Made by a program: the position numbers and the translations under genes
Part shown: one piece after another, positions 7,246-15,900 of the stretch
Layout of the letters: every line of letters begins with the position of its first letter
How positions within the stretch are numbered: position 1 is the stretch's first letter
The notes under the pieces: generated by a model
Told to the model about the DNA's origin: nothing
Database searches by the model: none
Seen by the model: only the letters and a program-made list of their open reading frames with translations
NCBI GenBank assembly: GCA_963822095.1
Contig: CAWGGS010000066.1
Span: forward strand, 1-64,000
Reading direction: 5' to 3'
DNA: 64,000 nt
Source: CAWGGS01 sp963822095
Lineage (GTDB): Bacteria > Desulfobacterota > Desulfobulbia > Desulfobulbales > Desulfocapsaceae

Positions 7246-8247
7246 ATGATTAAAGCCTTTGCAGCATTTGAACCAAACAGTAAACTTGTGCCGTTTGAAT
7301 ATGATCCGGGACCGATTGGACCAAATGAAGTTGAAATCGATGTCCAATATTGTGGTATCTGTCACAGCGATATAAGTATCATAGACAATGAGTGGGGGCT
7401 GACTCAGTACCCCGTGGTACCCGGCCATGAAGTGGTCGGAACGGTAGCTGGAACAGGGGAGGGGGCAAGCAACTTCAAAGTCGGTCAACTGGTCGGTCTA
7501 GGGTGGCATTCAGGCTACTGCAATGAATGCGCATCCTGTCGTTCGGGCGACCATAATCTTTGCGCCGACGGACAGGCAACCATCATCGGGCATCACGGCG
7601 GTTTTGCAGAAAAAGTACGAGCTTCCGCCGAAAGTGTGATCCCTATTCCGGAAAGCGTTGATCCGGAGTCAGCCGGCCCCCTGTTTTGCGGTGGGGTCAC
7701 CGTATTCAACCCTCTGGTCCAATTCGGCATCAAACCAACCGAAAAGGTGGCGGTCATTGGGATCGGGGGACTTGGACATATGGCGCTGATGTTCCTTAAT
7801 GCCTGGGGCTGCGATGTAACGGCATTCACTTCGAGCGATGCCAAAAGGGAAGAGGCTTTGCGCCTCGGGGCGCACCATACCTTAAACTCACGTGATCAGA
7901 AGGAAATCGAGGCTGCTGCCTGGACGTTTGATTGTATTATTTCCACGGTAAACGTCAAGTTGGACTGGAACCTCTTCCTGGGTACCTTGAAACCCAGGGG
8001 AAGATTGCATTTTGTGGGAGCAACTTTAGATCCACTGGATATCGGCGTATTTTCACTGATCATGGGTCAGCGTTCCGTTTCCGGATCGCCGGTGGGAAGC
8101 CCTGCCACAATCGCGAAGATGTTGGATTTTGCCGGTCGTCACCAGATCAAACCAATGATCGAGAAGTTCAGCTTTACTGAGGTGAATGAGGCATTGGATA
8201 GATTGCGAAGCGGCAAGGCTCGATATCGAGTTGTCCTTACCCGATAA
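7246..8247 (+). CDS. Zinc-dependent alcohol/aldehyde reductase, CAD/Ahr type
   Basis: A medium-chain dehydrogenase/reductase of 333 residues, cytosolic, expected to reduce aldehydes with NAD(P)H. Catalytic zinc ligands are in YCGICHSDIS and GHEVVG; the structural zinc site is the four-cysteine loop CNECASCRSGDHNLC. The Rossmann motif is VIGIGGLGHMAL. The overall pattern is close to E. coli Ahr (YjgB). AAAAGGAGATCAATC precedes the ATG. It follows arsR in the same direction after 133 bases but need not be co-regulated. The true substrate is unknown. Confidence 0.88.
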   Translation: MIKAFAAFEPNSKLVPFEYDPGPIGPNEVEIDVQYCGICHSDISIIDNEWGLTQYPVVPGHEVVGTVAGTGEGASNFKVGQLVGLGWHSGYCNECASCRSGDHNLCADGQATIIGHHGGFAEKVRASAESVIPIPESVDPESAGPLFCGGVTVFNPLVQFGIKPTEKVAVIGIGGLGHMALMFLNAWGCDVTAFTSSDAKREEALRLGAHHTLNSRDQKEIEAAAWTFDCIISTVNVKLDWNLFLGTLKPRGRLHFVGATLDPLDIGVFSLIMGQRSVSGSPVGSPATIAKMLDFAGRHQIKPMIEKFSFTEVNEALDRLRSGKARYRVVLTR

Positions 8248-8256
8248 TTGAAAAAA

Positions 8257-8385
8257 GGTCATCCCGGGATTCATCGCACTTAGGTAAAGCTGAAAAGCAC
8301 CCCTTCGGGCCTTCGTGGGAGTCATTCATCGACGCCCTCCGCCTCCTGCGTATTAGATAAGTACTTCCCAATCCGGAAAAGAACC
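8257..8385 (-). mobile_element. MITE copy D (reversed, internally deleted)
   Basis: A 129-base relative of the MITE at 3298, in reverse orientation. It begins with GGTCATCC and TAAAGCTGAAA (reverse complement of the right end of copy A) and ends with GACGCCCTCCGCCTCC, AAGTAC and TCCGGAAAAGAACC (reverse complement of the left end; the last resembles copy C). The central hairpin region is missing. It fills the gap between the alcohol dehydrogenase and the permease stop codon at 8387, ending two bases from that stop. No target duplication is visible. Confidence 0.7.
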
Positions 8386-8386
8386 G

Positions 8387-9586
8387 TTATTCCGACCGCA
8401 GGGCCTCCAGAGGATTGAGGAGGGCGGCCTGGCGGGCAGGCATTATCCCTGCTAGTATGCCAATGCCCATGGAGAGAAGTTCAGCCAGGATCACAAAGGT
8501 CCAGGGTGTGTGGACAGGCAGCAGGGGGACGAAGATATGGATCAGCCAGCCCAGGAAGGTCCCGAGGAGGAGTCCTGCAGTGCCGCCTAGTGCTGCCAGA
8601 ACGGTTCCTTCGAGAAGAAACAGAAAGAGGATGTGACGTCTGGTTGCCCCTAGCGCGCGGAGGAGGCCGATTTCACTGGTCCTTTCCCGGACGGCAATGG
8701 TCATGATCGTAAAGATTCCGACGCTTCCCACCAAAAGTGAGATACCGCCCAGAGCGCCGACAGCAACCGTCAACATTCCGAGAACGGATCCGAGAACATC
8801 CAGCATCTGCTGTTGGGTGGTAATGGTGAAATCTTCCTGCCCGTGGCGGTTGATCAGAACTCTTTTGATGGCGGCGACCACCTCCTTTGCCGTATCTCCC
8901 TGGCGATAAAGGATATCTATTTCCATCAGTCCGTCACGGTTAAAAAGATCCAGTGCCCGAACCGCCGGAATGTATACGGTGTCGTCCATGTCGAAGCCAA
9001 GGATTTGCCCTTTGGGCTCCATTACGCCGATCACCCGGCAAGGGATATTACCTACAAGTACGCGTTGGCCCAGCGGATCGAGACCCGGGAAAAGCTCTTT
9101 CCGTACCTTATGGCCGAGAACAGCAAAGGCCCGTGCGGTTCGCGGATCATCGGGCGGAAGGAATCTTCCGCTGCTGACATGCATGCGAAAGGCACTATCC
9201 ATTTCCGGCCCCACACCATAGATGGTAATACGCCGGGTACGATCGCCTGCCTTAACCTCGGCATTTCCCTGGGTCATCGGCACAGCAGCCTCGACCTGGG
9301 GAAGTTGCCTGAGGGCTGCACAATCGTCAAGGGTAAGCAGCCTCTCTGAGCCTAGAATGCCAAGGGATGTCCCCATGGTCGTGACCTTTCCCGGGTTGAT
9401 CGCAATCAGGTTGGTTCCGAACTGGGTAAACTCGGACAGAACAAAACGCTGGAGTCCTTCCCCCATGGAGGTCAGGAGGATAACCATACAGATTCCAACA
9501 GCAATCCCCAGTCCCGTGAGAAAGGACTGCATCCTCTTGGATCGTATGGATGTGCTGATAAATTGAATCTGATCAAGTAATTCCAT
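8387..9586 (-). CDS. MacB-type ABC transporter permease (second permease)
   Basis: An inner-membrane permease of the MacB/FtsX superfamily, 399 residues. A first membrane helix follows SIRSKRMQSFLTGLGIAVGI; a periplasmic MacB_PCD domain spans about 50-240; three helices follow (about 275-385), with VRERTSEIGLLRALGATRRHI as the cytoplasmic coupling motif. It has no ATPase domain of its own. It is the last gene of the adaptor-ATPase-permease-permease set, 12 bases after the related permease at 9599; GAGGG lies upstream of its ATG. The two permeases are similar and could form a heterodimer. Confidence 0.88.
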   Translation of the reverse strand: MELLDQIQFISTSIRSKRMQSFLTGLGIAVGICMVILLTSMGEGLQRFVLSEFTQFGTNLIAINPGKVTTMGTSLGILGSERLLTLDDCAALRQLPQVEAAVPMTQGNAEVKAGDRTRRITIYGVGPEMDSAFRMHVSSGRFLPPDDPRTARAFAVLGHKVRKELFPGLDPLGQRVLVGNIPCRVIGVMEPKGQILGFDMDDTVYIPAVRALDLFNRDGLMEIDILYRQGDTAKEVVAAIKRVLINRHGQEDFTITTQQQMLDVLGSVLGMLTVAVGALGGISLLVGSVGIFTIMTIAVRERTSEIGLLRALGATRRHILFLFLLEGTVLAALGGTAGLLLGTFLGWLIHIFVPLLPVHTPWTFVILAELLSMGIGILAGIMPARQAALLNPLEALRSE

Positions 9587-9598
9587 TAAACGTTTCCC

Positions 9599-10807
9599 TC
9601 AATGCTGTGCCAAGGCCGTGATCGGGTCGAGTTTTGCTGCCCTGCGGGCGGGCAGGAGCGAAAAGACGAAGCCTGTACATAGTGCAGTGCCCATGGATGC
9701 CGCAACAGCCCAAAGCGGAGGCGTCGTCTGGAGGGTTGGATAAAACTGAACCGTGACCCAGGAGCCGAAAAAACCGAGCAACATCCCAACAAGACCCCCT
9801 ATCGTCGAAAGCACCAGGGCCTCGGTAACCAGAAGGGTCATTATTTGAACATTGCTGGCCCCGAGCGCTTTGCACAGACCGATCTCGGCGGTTCGTTGAG
9901 CAACCGACATCAACATGACGTTCATGATCAGGATACCGGCAACAAAGAGGCTGATTGAAGCTATCCCGCCAACGGTCAGTGTGAGAACCTTGAAGATTTT
10001 GTCAAAAGTTTTCAACACGGAATCCTGAGTGATAATGGTGACATCATTTTCACCATTATGGAGCTTCCTGATGGTCCGGGTGATATAGCTTTTCAGGCGG
10101 GGGAGCGATTGTTTATCCTTGGCCTCGATCAGGATCCGAAACAGCCCTTCCTTATTAAACAACATCTGGGCAAAAGCAACCGGTACGATCACCAGCTCCT
10201 GGGTATCAAGTCCCAGGGATCTCCCTTCGGAGGCGAGAATGCCGATCACCCGGCAGCGAAAACCTCCGAGTCTCATCAACTCGCCCAGTGCAGGCTGCTG
10301 ACCAAAGAGTTCCCGGTACACCTTCGACCCTATGACACAGACGGGACGGGCAATATCCGGGTCTTCCTCGGGAAGAAAAGAGCCACTGTCGAGTTTCAGA
10401 TGGTGCACCTCCAGAAGCGAACTGGTGGATCCAAGGACGGGAACCTCACGCTCCTTTCCCTTTTTGTCGGCATTTAATTCTCCGATGATAAGGGGAGAAA
10501 TGCGTTTAACCATGTCCCCCTTCTGGAGGACCTTCATGTCTCGAAGGGTCAGCTCTCTCGGTGTTTCGCCGATCAGGGTGGCGGGTGTATTGGAGGCGGT
10601 TTCCGTTCGTCCTGGAATAATGATGATCAGGTTCGTTCCCAAAGATGAAAATTGCTTGACGATATATAATCGTGCCCCGTTGCCGATCCCGGTAAGCAGC
10701 ACAACGGCTGCAACACCGATACTCATAGCCAGCAACATCAGCGCTGTTCGCACCTTGTTGCTGCCGAGATTGATCATCGAAAACCCTATAGTATCGAGCG
10801 GGCGCAT
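9599..10807 (-). CDS. MacB-type ABC transporter permease (first permease)
   Basis: Same family as its downstream neighbour: N-terminal helix after MINLGSNKVRTALMLLAMSIGVAAVVLL, a large periplasmic domain, then three helices with SVAQRTAEIGLCKALGASNVQI between the first two. The ATG at 10807 (MRPLDTIGFSM) is five bases after the ATPase stop, which fits translational coupling; an in-frame extension to 10864 overlaps the ATPase gene and is unlikely. It probably exports a lipophilic molecule or peptide from the periplasm or inner membrane together with the adaptor encoded at 11487. Confidence 0.87.
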   Translation of the reverse strand: MRPLDTIGFSMINLGSNKVRTALMLLAMSIGVAAVVLLTGIGNGARLYIVKQFSSLGTNLIIIIPGRTETASNTPATLIGETPRELTLRDMKVLQKGDMVKRISPLIIGELNADKKGKEREVPVLGSTSSLLEVHHLKLDSGSFLPEEDPDIARPVCVIGSKVYRELFGQQPALGELMRLGGFRCRVIGILASEGRSLGLDTQELVIVPVAFAQMLFNKEGLFRILIEAKDKQSLPRLKSYITRTIRKLHNGENDVTIITQDSVLKTFDKIFKVLTLTVGGIASISLFVAGILIMNVMLMSVAQRTAEIGLCKALGASNVQIMTLLVTEALVLSTIGGLVGMLLGFFGSWVTVQFYPTLQTTPPLWAVAASMGTALCTGFVFSLLPARRAAKLDPITALAQH

Positions 10808-10812
10808 GATTT

Positions 10813-11490
10813 TCAGCTTTTGATGGTATCGGATATTATCCTGCCGTCTACGACGTGGATACACCTTTTCGCCCGCTCACCGATTTCCGGATCATGGGTG
10901 ACCACGACCAGCGTTTGGCCTTTTTTATTGAGTCCTTCCATGAGATCGATAATTTCAGCTCCGGAGTGGCGATCAAGATTGCCGGTTGGTTCGTCTGCCA
11001 GGAGGACTGTCGGCTGGTTTATAACGGCCCTGGCGATGGCCACACGCTGACGTTGACCGCCTGAAAGTTCATCGGGACGATGGTTCCGCCTGTTACTCAG
11101 TCCGAATTCTTCGATCAGACGGGAGCTGACCGGACTTCTCTGTTTTTTTCCTATCCCTGCCAGAACAAGCGGCAGCTCGATATTTTGTATGGCAGTAAGG
11201 CGGGGAATTAGATGAAAAAACTGGAAGATGAAACCGATCTTGCTGCGGCGCATTTCTGCAAGCTGCTGATCCTCAAGGCTTGTGACATCGCGACCTTCCA
11301 ACATATATCTTCCGCTGTTAGGTGTGTCGAGTAGCCCCATGATGTTGAGAAGAGAAGATTTTCCGGAACCGGACGGACCCATGATTGAGAGGTATTCACC
11401 GGGTTTGATGGAAAGGGAGACATGGTCCATGGCCCGCACCTCTTGACCTCCGACCGAAAAGATCCTGCTCACATCCTGTAGTTCAATCAT
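10813..11490 (-). CDS. ABC transporter ATP-binding protein, MacB/LolD type
   Basis: The motor subunit of the exporter, 225 residues. Walker A GPSGSGKS is at 38-45, the Q-loop glutamine at about 90, the signature LSGGQ at 142-146, Walker B TVLLADEP at 161-168 and the switch histidine in VVTHDPE. The long match to LolD/MacB N-domains shows that the ATPase is a separate protein here, instead of being fused to the permease as in E. coli MacB. Its ATG overlaps the stop of the adaptor gene by four bases. Confidence 0.93.
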   Translation of the reverse strand: MIELQDVSRIFSVGGQEVRAMDHVSLSIKPGEYLSIMGPSGSGKSSLLNIMGLLDTPNSGRYMLEGRDVTSLEDQQLAEMRRSKIGFIFQFFHLIPRLTAIQNIELPLVLAGIGKKQRSPVSSRLIEEFGLSNRRNHRPDELSGGQRQRVAIARAVINQPTVLLADEPTGNLDRHSGAEIIDLMEGLNKKGQTLVVVTHDPEIGERAKRCIHVVDGRIISDTIKS

Positions 11491-12650
11491 TTTGTATTTG
11501 CTTCCTGAGCGTTTTTGTCGACTGTCGCCTGAACGCCGTCGGCCAAACCTGCCCTGTCGACCGTGGTCACAACTTTTTCCCCGGCTTCTAGACCTGAAAC
11601 CACCTGGGTAAAACGCCAGTTGCTGAGTCCTGTTTTGATTTTACGACGTTCGATATGATTGTCATCGGGATGGTAGACATAGACATACCCGTCTTCTAAA
11701 ACCGATTCGGTCGGTACTTTCATCACATCTTTGCGGGAATCGATAACGATTTCGACATCTGCACTGTAGCCGACCAGAAGGTTGTTCTCCACGGAAGGTT
11801 CAACAAAATCAACCTCAACCTCCACTGTGCGGGCCTGCTTGGCCTGCTCCAGGACATAGGGGGAAATACTGCGCACCTTGCCCTTGAAAACCTTTTTAGA
11901 AAATGCATCGAGGGTGATACGGGTTTCCATGCCGGGCTTAATCTGGGCGGCATCGATTTCATCAATGGGAGCTGCAATATAGAGGGAGTCCATATTGATC
12001 AGGTCTATGGCGGGGAGCGTGGCGATTCCAGGAGGTGACGGGGTGACGTATTCTCCCACCTCACCGTTCACCTCGGCGATGATTCCGTGGAATGGAGCGG
12101 TGAGAATCGTTCTTTCAAGCATCGCTTTGGCTGAATCAACCCGCGCTATACCGACATCCTTCTGGGCCTGTGCAGCCTCGCAGGCAGCCCTTTTTGCCCT
12201 TGCTGCGGCAACGGCATCTTCATAGATGGATTCGGAGGTCGAGTTTTTCCGCTTGAGTGCTACTTGACGTTTGGCCTGGCGTTCTGCATTTTCGGCCAAC
12301 AGACAGGTTTCGCGGGCAGTGGCAAGGGCCACTTCCAACTGTCCCTCGGCAAGTTTTTCGTCCGCCTTGATATCCTTGTTCCACAGGGTGAGAAGTATCT
12401 CATTCTTTTTGACCTTGTCGCCTTTTTGCACGTTCAAGGTGGCAATCCGGCCGCCTATGGTCGGTGTCAATTTGGCCCGGTGTCGGGCTTTTACTGATCC
12501 GGCACGGGTGTTTGAAACCGTGTATTCGACTGTCCCGACAGAAACATCTTTCACCACCACAGTGACAGGCTTTTTGCGGGTCAGGTATTTAACTCCGACG
12601 ACAAGGCTTACAATGACGACCAGAGCGATAAGCAGATAGGTGCGTTTCAC
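11487..12650 (-). CDS. HlyD/MacA-type periplasmic adaptor protein
   Basis: The membrane-fusion subunit, 387 residues, held by one N-terminal helix (residues about 4-23, LLIALVVIVSLVVGV). A biotinyl-lipoyl-like domain follows (GGRIATLNVQKGDKVKKNEILLTL), then a long alpha-hairpin rich in Ala, Arg and Glu (about 100-175), the second lipoyl half (LTAPFHGIIAEVNGEVGEYV) and beta-barrel domains. It would link the inner-membrane permeases to an outer-membrane channel, which is not encoded nearby. The start is GTG with no strong ribosome site. First gene of the four-gene operon. Confidence 0.9.
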   Translation of the reverse strand: MKRTYLLIALVVIVSLVVGVKYLTRKKPVTVVVKDVSVGTVEYTVSNTRAGSVKARHRAKLTPTIGGRIATLNVQKGDKVKKNEILLTLWNKDIKADEKLAEGQLEVALATARETCLLAENAERQAKRQVALKRKNSTSESIYEDAVAAARAKRAACEAAQAQKDVGIARVDSAKAMLERTILTAPFHGIIAEVNGEVGEYVTPSPPGIATLPAIDLINMDSLYIAAPIDEIDAAQIKPGMETRITLDAFSKKVFKGKVRSISPYVLEQAKQARTVEVEVDFVEPSVENNLLVGYSADVEIVIDSRKDVMKVPTESVLEDGYVYVYHPDDNHIERRKIKTGLSNWRFTQVVSGLEAGEKVVTTVDRAGLADGVQATVDKNAQEANTK

Positions 12651-12835
12651 GGTATTGGTATTTTAGGGAAAAGGTATAATAAGGCTCGTCCGTGACAGGA
12701 AGTCTTCAGGAGATACATTTTCTGATCAGGGTGTCACCTTATAGTGATTATGGGTTGCACGCAATGGAGACGACAGGAGAATGTCCATTGTACATTGATG
12801 TATTACCCTTTTGCAATCATTTACGGCAAATTATC

Positions 12836-14410
12836 CTAAATCTCGGCACGGATTATTCGTGTTACCCCGCTTTTACGTAGTCCGTCAGTGCGCTCGGATA
12901 AATAGCGTTTGGTAATCTCTTCAGGGCCAAAATCCTCAATTTTCGAGAATCCGAATGAGCGGATCTTATTATTAAGTACGTCTGGAGTATAAAACGTCTT
13001 CCAGGACTCTCCCTGCTCAGCCACCTTTTTTGAGACGATTTCAAAGCCCTTGAGTTCTCTCGGCGAGAGTTGAGATGGATCGACACAATAGTCAAAGATA
13101 ACAGTGGTTTTTGGAACGCAGGATCCGATGAACTGCAAGGTCTCACATATAGAAGTATGATCCAGATACATCGTTACCCCCAGCCAGGAAAAAAAAGCGG
13201 GCTGTTCAGCCTGAAATCCTGCCTGTTTAAGATGCTTGGCAAGTGATAGATTCTCAAAATCAGTTGCTGCAAAGATGAGGGAAGAGGGGGGCTCCATTCC
13301 GGCAGCCTGAAGACAGTTCCGTTTCCAATCTTGGGTAGAGGGAAGATCTACCTCAAATATTTTCAGACCGTTTAGATCACCGTGTCTGAAAGCGAAGGTG
13401 TCGAGACCTGCCCCAAGGATTACATATTGACGAAGGCCAAGAGCATATGATTTCAGCCACTCGTCTTCGGCCAGCCTGCTTCGTATCACGATGGATGTTC
13501 TAAGCCCTCGAAAGAGCGGCTCGTTGAACTTGGAGAGATCTCTTGGCAAAGGGTCTCCCATAATTTTACCCGCAAAGGGATCCTCGAAAATAAGAGGCTT
13601 GTCCAGAATTTGATGGATTGCCCGAAATTGGGCGACTCGCAAGGCGGTCGGCTTAGGAGGGGAAACCGAAGGTTGAAATTTTTTATTTAAAGTATTTTCG
13701 GAGAAATTCACCTTCGCGACCTTTATTGCCTTTTTCATATACTCTCCTATTTCAAGGGTAATCCCTGTCGCAACTTGTGCCGTATGTTCTTCTTGATGCA
13801 GTGTTTTTAGTTTCAGGGCAAGCTCTATATCATTCCCGGTGGCTTTGGCAATCAACCTCATCCATTGATGGGCGCACTCTTTTGCTCTGGGATCTGTAAC
13901 CGGAACGTTCTGCTCGATAAGCATTTGAATCCGAGCAATCAACTTTCTCCATTTACTGTCAAGGTTGCCCGAAAGCCTGTTTTTTCGCAGTGTCTCAAGT
14001 TCGTTTTTGGAAAATCGTTTTTCATAGATGGCCATGACCTCAAGTAATGTCAACCAATCAGGAAGATTGGTTGGATCTCCTTGTTCGATCCGTTCATTCA
14101 ATCGGGAAAGGCGGAAACGTAAAGTCTGCGCCTTTTTTATTTGGTGATCAAGGCTTGTAATCTGGCGCCGTAAAATATCTGAAAGCGAAGCTTGGGGTTG
14201 TTTGAGAAATGACCTGATCTCTTCTAGAGAACAACCAAATTGTTTCAATGCCTGTATTCTCTGCAGGCGTATGACGTCGTCTTGGGTATAGAGCCTGAAC
14301 CCGTTTTCGGAACGAAGAGAAGGGGACAGCAATCCTATTTGATCGTAATGATGGAGCGTACGGATTGTAAGTCCGGCTCGCTTGGCCAGGTCGCCGATTT
14401 TAATATGCAC
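12836..14410 (-). CDS. MerR-family regulator fused to TipAS-like domain and an LCM/PpmS-type methyltransferase
   Basis: An unusual 524-residue fusion. Residues 1-70 are a MerR winged helix (HIKIGDLAKRAGLTIRTLHHYDQIGLL). A coiled segment follows, and about 125-230 resemble TipAS, a ligand-binding domain (RAKECAHQWMRLIAKATGND). The C-terminal half is a class I SAM-dependent methyltransferase of the leucine carboxyl methyltransferase family: YVILGAGLDTFAFR (about 329-342), FEVDLPSTQDWKR, and FFSWLGVTMYL. The GTG at 14410 has AGGAGGT six bases upstream and lies just below a MerR-type promoter. It is likely autoregulated; the substrate and the signal are unknown. The frame is open upstream to 14476 but crosses the promoter. 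Confidence 0.9.
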   Translation of the reverse strand: MHIKIGDLAKRAGLTIRTLHHYDQIGLLSPSLRSENGFRLYTQDDVIRLQRIQALKQFGCSLEEIRSFLKQPQASLSDILRRQITSLDHQIKKAQTLRFRLSRLNERIEQGDPTNLPDWLTLLEVMAIYEKRFSKNELETLRKNRLSGNLDSKWRKLIARIQMLIEQNVPVTDPRAKECAHQWMRLIAKATGNDIELALKLKTLHQEEHTAQVATGITLEIGEYMKKAIKVAKVNFSENTLNKKFQPSVSPPKPTALRVAQFRAIHQILDKPLIFEDPFAGKIMGDPLPRDLSKFNEPLFRGLRTSIVIRSRLAEDEWLKSYALGLRQYVILGAGLDTFAFRHGDLNGLKIFEVDLPSTQDWKRNCLQAAGMEPPSSLIFAATDFENLSLAKHLKQAGFQAEQPAFFSWLGVTMYLDHTSICETLQFIGSCVPKTTVIFDYCVDPSQLSPRELKGFEIVSKKVAEQGESWKTFYTPDVLNNKIRSFGFSKIEDFGPEEITKRYLSERTDGLRKSGVTRIIRAEI

Positions 14411-14432
14411 TATTAGACCTCCTGATGATTGG

Positions 14433-14463
14433 ATCATACACCCTGACGTTACGTCAGGGTCAA
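14433..14463 (-). promoter_or_regulatory. MerR-type promoter with 19-bp spacer and palindromic operator
   Basis: On the minus strand the -35 TTGACC (14458-14463) and -10 TATGAT (14433-14438) are separated by exactly 19 bases, the long spacer that MerR regulators untwist to activate transcription. The spacer carries the perfect 9+1+9 palindrome CCCTGACGT-T-ACGTCAGGG (14441-14459), which resembles TipA-type operators. The gene immediately downstream encodes a MerR-TipAS fusion, so autoregulation is the straightforward reading. Confidence 0.85.
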
Positions 14464-14507
14464 GGAAAAACTGCAATTGAACCAGAGAGGAGGCGATTAT
14501 TATTTTT

Positions 14508-14772
14508 GGTTCATCCGACTCAAGCGTACTTTCTATAACCCAAGGAGGTGGAGATCGTCGTTTGCGGGCGCATCACGGAGGCCCGGCTGGGAAGCATACC
14601 AGGCCCGGAGGGTTGCGGACAGGACGTCCGTAACTGACAGCAGGCCAGGGACGGCCTGTCTGTCAGCCGTGGTTCCCAGGCGATAAGGCCGCAGGGCGGT
14701 GACCGAAAGCGATGATCTCTACCGGATCAATTCTTTCAACTTTTCCAAAGTACGCAAAAAAACGGATGAGCC
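14508..14772 (+). mobile_element. MITE copy B (complete, 265 bp, 8-bp target duplication)
   Basis: Ends GGTTCATCCG...AAGCGTACTTT and CGGATGAGCC form terminal inverted repeats, and TTATTTTT is repeated exactly on both sides (14500-14507 and 14773-14780). The right duplication covers the last codons and the stop of rlmN, so the insertion landed in the rlmN 3' end yet left the protein intact. Internal hairpins are stronger than in copy A: TTGCGGAC-aggac-GTCCGTAA (14613-14633) and a long stem from CTGACAG (14634) to CTGTCAG (14666) with GGCC/GGCC inside. There is no open frame of note and no transposase. Confidence 0.88.
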
Positions 14773-15819
14773 TTATTTTTTTCCAGCCAACTGACCGCAG
14801 GCAGCTGAAATATCAGAGCCGCGGCTGCTTCTGATAAAGACCGAGAAGTGTTTATCGAGAAGGATCTTTTGAAAGGCGAGAACGCGCTCCTGGGAAGGGC
14901 TTTTGTAGGGCAAAGCGGGGGATTCGTTATAGGGAAGAAGATTTATCTTACAGGGGATTTTGCTCAGTCTGCGGGCTAGTTCTCGGGCATCCTGGTCTGA
15001 ATCGTTGATACCTTTAAGCAGGATGTACTCAAACATGATTCGTCGTCTCTTGGGCATCGGGTAGGTCCTGCATGCCTCAAGAAGGATATCGAGCGGGTAG
15101 CGTTTATTTACCGGCATGAGCTGGTTACGAGTTACATCGTCGACAGCATGGAGTGATATAGCCAGATTGACGGTGGAATTTTCACCCAGTCTTTTCATCT
15201 TTGGGGCGATGCCGCAGGTGGAGACGGTAATCTTTCTTCCCGTCAAATCGAGTCCTTTTGGTTCTGTGAGGATCGAAAGTGCGGTTATGAGATTATCCAG
15301 GTTGTTCAGGGGTTCTCCCATGCCCATGAACACCAGGTTGGTGACCTCCCTTGGCCCGATCAAAGTATCTTGGGGTTGTTCGAGAAGGTAATCTCGCACG
15401 GCACAGACCTGATTGACCATCTCGGCAGGGCTGAGGTTCCGGGTAAAACCCATGGTGCCGGTCAGACAGAAAGAGCAATCCATTGCGCATCCCACCTGTG
15501 AGGACAGGCAGAGGGTGTTGCGGTCCTCCTCGGGGATCAAGACCGATTCGACGATATGACCATCATCGAGACGAAAACCGAATTTAACGCACCCATCACT
15601 GGAGCGTTCCAGAATTGGTTCGGAAAAGCTCGAGATATAGGCTTCTTCCTTCAATATTGCCTGAAATACCTTGGCGATATCCGTCATCTGGTCGAAATTT
15701 GAGATACCAGGACGGTAGAGCCAGGTCATAATCTGCCGACCGCGGAAAGCCGGCTGTCCCAGGCTCTCCACGTATTCGATGAGACCGTCAAGATTGAAAT
15801 TCTTCAGGTCGGTCTTCAT
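14773..15819 (-). CDS. rlmN: Dual-specificity RNA methyltransferase RlmN
   Basis: A radical-SAM enzyme that methylates C2 of A2503 in 23S rRNA and A37 in some tRNAs. The cluster cysteines are in CAMDCSFC (C111, C115, C118); GEPLNN and the conserved C-terminal cysteine (C341, SDISAACGQ) that carries the covalent intermediate are present. Length (348) is normal. TGAGG lies upstream of the ATG at 15819. The stop codon lies in the target duplication of MITE copy B. It follows serC in the same direction across a strong hairpin. Confidence 0.95.
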   Translation of the reverse strand: MKTDLKNFNLDGLIEYVESLGQPAFRGRQIMTWLYRPGISNFDQMTDIAKVFQAILKEEAYISSFSEPILERSSDGCVKFGFRLDDGHIVESVLIPEEDRNTLCLSSQVGCAMDCSFCLTGTMGFTRNLSPAEMVNQVCAVRDYLLEQPQDTLIGPREVTNLVFMGMGEPLNNLDNLITALSILTEPKGLDLTGRKITVSTCGIAPKMKRLGENSTVNLAISLHAVDDVTRNQLMPVNKRYPLDILLEACRTYPMPKRRRIMFEYILLKGINDSDQDARELARRLSKIPCKINLLPYNESPALPYKSPSQERVLAFQKILLDKHFSVFIRSSRGSDISAACGQLAGKK

Positions 15820-15900
15820 GTTATCCTCAGGCCCATAATTGTTTTGCGAAACAGATAGTTCTGAAAGGTTCGGAAAAGAGTGCTGCGATGATGGATACCT

